A stretch of DNA of 27,657 nucleotides from DASZHC01 sp035938215 (lineage in GTDB: Bacteria > Verrucomicrobiota > Verrucomicrobiia > Chthoniobacterales > JAFAMB01), in contig DASZHC010000159.1 of assembly GCA_035938215.1 (NCBI GenBank), positions 1 to 27,657 on the forward strand, read 5' to 3'. A model generated the notes under the pieces. It did no database searches and was not told the DNA's origin. It was given only the letters and a program-made list of their open reading frames with translations. Numbering within the stretch: position 1 is the first letter of the stretch; each line of letters begins with the position of its first letter. A program made the translations under genes and the position numbers. Positions 23,356 through 27,657 of the stretch are shown one piece after another.

Positions 23356-24432
23356 TTAAGCAGCTGATTGAACAACCCTCAACTCTCCACCATCATCACC
23401 CTCCCCTTCCGAGCACAACCGATGATAGAGGGCAACGTGATCTTGCGCCATTCGCCGCGCGGTGAATCGCCGTTCGAAAGTCTCCCTACATCGCTTACGC
23501 TTCAGAGAATGAACTCGGGCAACAGCTTGGACTGCCTCCGTAACGGATTCCACAAGAAAGCCTGTCTCACCATCTTCAATGATTTCGGGTACCGAACCAT
23601 TGGGATATGCAATTACCGGGGTTCCCGTCGCCAGGGATTCGATCATCACCAAACCAAACGGTTCCGGCCAATCAATTGGAAATAAGAGCGCCAGAGCGTT
23701 ACCCAGAAATTCATCTTTTTCCGTCTCTCTGATTTCGCCTATGAACTCTACCAACCGGTTCTGCAACAAAGGTTTGATCGTGCTAACAAAATATTCGTGG
23801 TCAGATTTTTCTATTTTCGCCGCAATCCTGAGTGGGATTCCGCTCTCGGTCGCTATAGCGATCGCTCGGTCAAGCCGTTTTTCCGGCGAAATTCTCCCTA
23901 GAAAGGCCAGATAAGATCCCGGGTTGGGATGAAACAAATACTGCTTTTCCGGAATTCCATGATGTATCGTCGCGCACCAATTGAGCCAGCTTAAGGGTGC
24001 GCGTTGAGCGTCTGAAATCGACACCACGGGCATCTCCTGATAACGGACAAAGAGCGAGGCGAGATCCGGCAAATCCAGTCTCCCGTGCATTGTCGTGACA
24101 CTGGTGCCCGAGCACCGCTTGGCAAAAGGTAGGTGCAGGTAATCCAGGTGAAAGTGAAGAATGTCGTATTCCGCAGCGGCGGCGAAGACCATTTCAAGCA
24201 AATGCACATGATGGAGAATCGGATCTCGAACGGGCGGGCTCTGGAGCCGCAGGCTGGTCTCGTTCACGGCGATCAATCGGCCCTTCGTCTGTGAATCCGC
24301 GCTTGCGAACAAAGTGACCTCGTGACCAAGCGCCACGAGTTCCTCCGTCAAATAGGAAACGATTCGTTCGATACCTCCATACCCTTTGGGCGGAACGCTT
24401 TCATATAGGGGCGAAATCTGTGCAATTTTCAT
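23356..24432 (-). CDS. Glycosyltransferase family 4 (group 1)
   Basis: An intact enzyme of 358 residues from the ATG at 24430-24432 (MKIAQISPLYESVPPKGYGG, IERIVSYLTEELVALGHEVT). The frame is open upstream to 24546, but that part lacks a ribosome site. Motifs include the N-terminal P-P-K-G-Y-G-G-I-E loop, ILHFHLDYLHLPFA, TTMHGRLDLPDL, a donor-domain start YLAFLGRISPEKRLDRAI, then FIGEIRETEKDEFLGNALAL and LFPIDWPEPFGLVMIESLAT with the EX7E donor-binding pair, and GSVPEIIEDGETGFLV. It transfers a sugar from a nucleotide donor; the acceptor is unknown. Its tail sequence is the one matched by the remnant at 1297-1362 beside the debranching gene. Confidence 0.88.
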   Translation of the reverse strand: MKIAQISPLYESVPPKGYGGIERIVSYLTEELVALGHEVTLFASADSQTKGRLIAVNETSLRLQSPPVRDPILHHVHLLEMVFAAAAEYDILHFHLDYLHLPFAKRCSGTSVTTMHGRLDLPDLASLFVRYQEMPVVSISDAQRAPLSWLNWCATIHHGIPEKQYLFHPNPGSYLAFLGRISPEKRLDRAIAIATESGIPLRIAAKIEKSDHEYFVSTIKPLLQNRLVEFIGEIRETEKDEFLGNALALLFPIDWPEPFGLVMIESLATGTPVIAYPNGSVPEIIEDGETGFLVESVTEAVQAVARVHSLKRKRCRETFERRFTARRMAQDHVALYHRLCSEGEGDDGGELRVVQSAA

Positions 24433-24581
24433 TTTCTGTTCCGCTAAGATTCGTTCCGTGACGGCAATTCGGTCGCACCAACTGCTTCGAGAATTAAAGA
24501 AGCGCGTTAAGAGCCTCTGTTGCGAATCACATTCGTTCAGTCGCAACTGATCAACTGGCCGACGCCGGCGCTGTCATTATT

Positions 24582-24690
24582 ACCTCTTACGCACCCGATG
24601 CTCTTCGAGCCACTGAACTTCTCTGTCTATATCCACCTCGCTGAATTGCACCGCTGCAAATATGAGATTCCAGGACAGATCGCTGATAGC
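24582..24690 (-). other. Short ORF fragment of unknown family
   Basis: A minus-strand frame just below a TAA reads EAISDLSWNLIFAAVQFSEV, DIDREVQWLEEHRVRKR and a TAA. It looks protein-like (amphipathic, charged end) but has no ATG and only about 37 codons. It could be the C-terminus of a lost gene. I recognise no family. Confidence 0.25.
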
Positions 24691-24702
24691 TTCGCAAAAA
24701 AC

Positions 24703-24993
24703 TTAACGTTCCTCGCCTTTAGGGAAGCACAATGCAGGGATCGTACTATCTACCTGAAAAGGCGACGGAGCATTGCCGGATACACCGATTGTATACGTGT
24801 CGGCGCGAACGTCGAGCAATGGTTCTGCGTGAGGCAGCTGCGGACCAAGCTCGTCAAGTTCTAGCTTTACCTTGTCCATATCTTCGGTGAGGACGATGTC
24901 CGCCTCCGCGTAAAATCGACCCTCGCTTTCCTCGATATGTTTCACAATCGCAATGGCACCGTACGCAATTCCGTTTCGCCGCAACTTCGGCAA
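24703..24993 (-). CDS. Unrecognised ORF, possibly a fragment
   Basis: A 96-codon frame with only a TTG start (24993). It reads RRNGIAYGAIAIVKHIEESE, GRFYAEADIVLTEDMDKVKL, ELDELGPQLPHAEPLLDVRA and ends FPKGEER. The charged, repetitive Glu/Asp/Lys pattern suggests a soluble protein. The absence of ATG and of a ribosome site suggests a lost 5' end. I find no family. Together with the small piece at 24582-24690 it may be a decayed gene upstream of the GT4. Confidence 0.3.
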   Translation of the reverse strand: MPKLRRNGIAYGAIAIVKHIEESEGRFYAEADIVLTEDMDKVKLELDELGPQLPHAEPLLDVRADTYTIGVSGNAPSPFQVDSTIPALCFPKGEER

Positions 24994-25468
24994 ATGGATT
25001 TAAGCCAAATGCGAAAGCGGCGGTCGCCTTCGGTCTGCTCGGCCCTTTTGGATTCTTTGGGGTCTTTGCCGAATTCGCGTCATGGAGCCGTTTCGGTCTT
25101 CCTCGTCGTCTGTGCATTCGTAAGTTCGGCAGCCTCTGGCAATCGAAGTGTGGGAGGTCTAATGTTGGGATTAACCGGGGCATACCTGAAAAGAATCTCC
25201 AGAAGAAACATCCGCCTCATCAACTTTGCGCGAACTGCCGTTTGACTAGCGACCGGGGCTGGCGTGTCATTGTGATAGAGGAGCGCGCCGGCCCTTCCCG
25301 GTCCCTTTAGGCGTGCACCTACGCGCTGTTAATGCTTCGGGTAGCGGGCGTAGCGCCGCAGCAAGTAAGAGGATGAAGCGAAATCTCACCAGTCATTTGG
25401 GGGCGTTTTCCGTTCTTATATCGGGGTTCCTTGTAGTAGTGTACCGTCTCCTAAATCCCTTGGGCTTC
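24994..25468. other. Stretch without a convincing gene
   Basis: About 475 bases. A plus-strand frame contains FKPNAKAAVAFGLLGPFGFF with hydrophobic character, followed by basic residues, but it has no start and no family match. The opposite strand has a basic frame (KRLHDANSAKTPKNPKGP), also unplaced. I regard the region as non-coding or decayed DNA leading into the inverted repeat at 25469. Confidence 0.35.
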
Positions 25469-25622
25469 GTTGCGTTCAAAATGGGCCGCCGGCAAGGCGC
25501 GAGGAGGGCGCATCCCGCACCACTTTGTATACTGCTGGTACTCTTGGTCTCGAGGGTAGCATGAAAGTGGTGCGGGACGTGCCCGACGAGCAACGCGGCC
25601 GCCGGCCCATTTTCAACGCAAC
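25469..25622. repeat. Long imperfect inverted repeat (about 60-bp arms), MITE- or REP-like
   Basis: Outer arms: GTTGCGTT(C/G)AAAATGGGCC at 25469-25487 matches the reverse complement of 25604-25622 with one mismatch. Inner arms: TCCCGCACCACTTT at 25513-25526 pairs perfectly with 25564-25577. Between them the arms are GC-rich and partly matching (GCCGGC and GCCGGC-like blocks). The 37-base centre contains a CTCGAG palindrome. As RNA or single-stranded DNA it would form one long hairpin. It carries no credible protein, and it abuts the truncated start of a histidine kinase gene. The pattern suggests a small palindromic repeat family, which can be confirmed only by finding other copies. Confidence 0.7.
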
Positions 25623-25667
25623 CCTCTGGGCCGCGGCCGGTTGGCTGTTTTTCCGCGTTGTTGGGAA

Positions 25668-27166
25668 ATGTCTTTGGATCAATATGAGATTAGCCGCTCC
25701 TTTTCACTTATCGGAGACAGAACGCTATCGCTCAATGCCCGGCGAGTCCCCGGCGCTGGGACGCGCGCGGAGATGATCTTATTAGCAATCGAAGATATCA
25801 CCGATCGCAGAGCCGTCGAAGAGGCAGCACGGGCTGCGCAGAGGCGCACATTATACACCGAAGCACTCGCAGCCGGTGAAGAGCGTTTCAGGATTTTAGC
25901 CGACACAGCTCCGACGCTCCTTTGGATGACTGGAGCTGATGGCAAGGCCGAGTTCGTAAATAGCGAGTACCAGAAATTCACTGGCCGACCAATGGAATTT
26001 CTTCTCGGCGACAGCTGGCGGGAAATCATTCACCCCGAGGACGCCCAAATGTACTTCAACGTACGCCAGGAAGCTTTTATACGACGGGAACGCTTTGAGG
26101 CGAAAGTGCGGTGCCTGCGCACCGATGGTCAATATCGCTGGATGAACTCCATCGGGGTACCTCGTTTTGATACCGATGGCACGTTTCTGGGCTTTGTTGG
26201 TTGCACTACCGATATTGACGATTCAGTGGAAGCAGATCGACGTAAGGATCAGTTTTTGGCCACGCTCTCTCACGAGGTCCGCACGCCCCTAAATACTATC
26301 TTGGGATGGAGTTATCTTCTCCGCACCACAGATCCCCCAAAACAAACAGTGAGCGAAGGATCGCAGATAATCGAACAAAACGTTCGGGTCCAAAAAAAGC
26401 TGATTGATGACCTTCTGGAAATTTCCAGTATCGTCGCTGGAAAACTCCGGCTTGAAAAGAAGGTCGTTGATTTTAGCTCAGTAGTGCGCCTGGCCTTGGA
26501 CAGCGTGCGCAGTGAAGCTGAGAGCGCACAGCTACAGCTACGCGAATCAGTGAGTAAAAGTGACACGTACCTGCCGGTTTTCGCGGATCCAGCTCGGTTA
26601 CAGCAAGTAATTTCCAATGTTTTGAATAACGCGGTAAAATTTACTCCAGCCGGTGGCACAATCGACGTTACGCTTAGATCTCTTGATTCTCATACTGAGT
26701 TGACCGTTAGCGATACGGGTCGCGGGATCGCTCCAGAATTTTTACCGAGGCTCTTTCAGCGCTTTACCCAGGCAGACGCTAGTAGCACCCGAGCTTTTAA
26801 AGGACTTGGTATCGGCTTGGCACTTGCTCGCCAGTTAGTGGAACTCCATGATGGTTCCATTCGGGCCCAAAGCCCAGGTCCGGGCAAGGGCGCCACTGCA
26901 CTATTCTTCTGCCGTTGGCACGGCAAGAGCCCCAGTCTCGACTGAGGCTCTTGTGGAGGGTGGAAGGCAGCTTGCGCTTCCGTCCCCTGTGTCAATTGAC
27001 TTGGGGGGTATTTCAATAGTTGCTGTAGACGACGATGCCGACACGCGAGAGCTTCTAAAGCGTCTACTGGACCAATGTAAGGCAGTTATCACGGTAGTAG
27101 AGAATGCGGAGGAGGCACTGCAAGCAGTGGAGCAAATGAAACCCCAGGTGATACTCTGCGATCTAG
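25668..27166 (+). pseudogene. CheR-PAS-type hybrid histidine kinase: 5'-truncated, frameshift before the receiver, receiver cut short
   Basis: The frame from the ATG at 25668 enters at DQYEISRSFSLIGDRTLSLN, ARRVPGAGTRAEMILLAIED, ITDRR, the end of the PAS unit that follows the methyltransferase domain in CheB/CheR-PAS kinases. The CheR part is missing. A second PAS follows (FRILADTAPTLLWMTGADGK, WREIIHPED), then HisKA with LSHEVRTPLN, N box NVLNNAVKFT, G1 DTGRGI and G2 GLGIGLALA, ending in frame at 26945. Near 26895-26920 a frameshift leads to SIDLGGISIVAVDDDADTRE and a receiver reaching VILCDLEAP (phospho-acceptor Asp), then cut at about 27166. What follows is antisense to the next gene. The kinase core is complete, so some activity is conceivable, but its sensor start and receiver end are lost. 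Confidence 0.8.
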
Positions 27167-27204
27167 AAGCGCCTTGGTTAGTTTCTCGAGCAATCTTTGT
27201 CTGG

Positions 27205-27501
27205 TCAGCTGCGCCTCTCTGCACCCTTACTTATATCTTTTGTCAATTGAAAGGCGCAAAACAAAAAGAATGCAGGCAGCGCCAATCTCAGGCAAAGCTT
27301 AACGATTAGCACGAGAAGGCTTCGCAACGGAACAATCTGAAGGACATATCCTGTACCGAAAGCCATTAAGACATGTTGCCCAGGCCGTTGTCGAACTCGC
27401 TCTTCAAACTGTCTCCAAGCCTGCGCCCATTCCTCAGAAAATGACCGGGTCGACGCTTTGTGGGGTTCAACTTGATCTTCTAAAGTCTTTATTGGGTCCA
27501 T
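27205..27501 (-). CDS. Small inner-membrane protein of unknown function
   Basis: An intact 98-residue protein, with the ATG at 27499-27501. A hydrophilic lead (MDPIKTLEDQVEPHKASTRS, FSEEWAQAWRQFEERVRQRP) is followed by two hydrophobic segments: GQHVLMAFGTGYVLQIVPLR, and SLLVLIVKLCLRLALPAFFL continuing into FCAFQLTKDI. The pattern RVR..PG....AF..GY.L...P is shared with small membrane proteins found beside holin-X/YtxH-type genes, but I cannot name the family with certainty. It overlaps nothing. The cut receiver domain ends about 40 bases from its stop, so the two genes converge. Confidence 0.6.
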   Translation of the reverse strand: MDPIKTLEDQVEPHKASTRSFSEEWAQAWRQFEERVRQRPGQHVLMAFGTGYVLQIVPLRSLLVLIVKLCLRLALPAFFLFCAFQLTKDISKGAERRS

Positions 27502-27526
27502 AAATCGGCTCGTGAAAAGTCAACGA

Positions 27527-27574
27527 CCTCCGGTAAAACCGGAGGCTTGATGATGTGAGCCGCTCAAAGCGGCT
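27527..27574. repeat. Tandem pair of perfect hairpins
   Basis: The first hairpin is CCTCCGGT (27527-27534), loop AAA, ACCGGAGG (27538-27545). The second is AGCCGCT (27558-27564), loop CAA, AGCGGCT (27568-27574). Twelve bases separate them, and a GTTGTTGTTTG stretch follows. Two short hairpins with A-rich loops in a row resemble the sub-terminal ends of IS200/IS605-type elements or their guide-RNA regions, and could also be a bidirectional terminator. No transposase lies in the window, but the right edge is only 83 bases away. Confidence 0.75.
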
Positions 27575-27657
27575 GTTGTTGTTTGTCGCTCTTTGGTGTT
27601 TTCGTTACTCTCGTGTTATTTCGGGCATCTCAAGCTGATCGAGCCTGCGATCCTCCA

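Noticed and set aside
24520..24864. 114-codon plus-strand frame
   Set aside because: Cys- and Arg-rich reading opposite more protein-like minus-strand pieces, with no family.
25393..25682. Overlapping frames on both strands over the inverted repeat
   Set aside because: Palindromic DNA gives mirrored open frames, and none has a start signal or family pattern.
1..27657. CRISPR arrays, tRNA or rRNA genes
   Set aside because: No regularly spaced direct repeats, tRNA T-loop patterns or rRNA-like stretches were noticed by eye; a covariance-model search would be needed to exclude a tRNA formally.

Overview
The window looks like a stretch of a moderately GC-rich Gram-negative soil bacterium. Verrucomicrobiota (Chthoniobacterales-like) or Acidobacteriota fit best. 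This is inferred from the family mix (DUF6600, DUF2934, DUF892, DUF72, PRC-barrel, transglutaminase-like proteins, CgeB glycosyltransferases, a glycogen-debranching enzyme) and not from any marker gene. No rRNA, tRNA, CRISPR array or transposase gene was recognised.

Layout. 1-1.27 kb: the 5' part of an intact glycogen-debranching-type enzyme (minus strand), running off the left edge. 1.3-1.8 kb: two decayed tails, of a glycosyltransferase (minus) and an NRAMP metal transporter (plus). 1.9-5.4 kb: a frameshifted secreted DUF6600 protein, intact PRC-barrel and DUF72 genes, and a phosphoketolase reduced to about 130 codons. 5.6-8.3 kb: minus-strand small stress and envelope genes (holin-X-like protein, a YtxH/DUF3618-like protein, the start of YihY joined to the end of a DUF892 protein, and a 47-residue lmo0937-like peptide). 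8.4-10.65 kb: a frameshifted protein that I read as an archaeo-eukaryotic-primase-like (AEP) enzyme with a PriL-like cysteine tail, followed by an intact AP-endonuclease-2-family TIM barrel. 10.7-12.2 kb: a truncated ECF sigma factor, a hypothetical gene, a transglutaminase tail and a DUF2934 gene without its start. 12.2-18.2 kb: a surface-glycan or glycolipid-like cluster (epimerase, GT4, two CgeB-type transferases, methyltransferase, clan-A glycoside hydrolase, myo-inositol-phosphate synthase), largely broken. 18.5-20.9 kb: an intact DUF892 protein and an intact PAS-histidine kinase-receiver hybrid. 21.3-24.4 kb: a trehalose-synthase/alpha-amylase fragment, two transglutaminase-like genes (one frameshifted, one internally deleted) and an intact GT4. 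24.5-27.65 kb: weak ORFs, a long imperfect inverted repeat, a 5'-truncated CheR-PAS-type histidine kinase with a broken receiver, a small membrane protein and a tandem hairpin at the right edge.

The most striking property is how the genes are broken. About ten genes are cut cleanly and joined to unrelated genes or to their own distant parts (near 5.2, 6.55, 11.96, 12.90, 16.84, 17.63, 21.44, 22.56, 25.67 and 27.17 kb). Others carry single-base frameshifts, and a few carry true substitutions to stop codons. Intact genes (GDE, DUF72, PRC, TIM barrel, two GT4, DUF892, hybrid kinase) sit between the wrecks. This suggests strong ongoing deletion and decay, but assembly or long-read indel error could explain part of it, especially the frameshifts at base runs.

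The surviving functional themes are storage-polysaccharide metabolism, glycan assembly, envelope and oxidative stress, and sensing by PAS-kinases.
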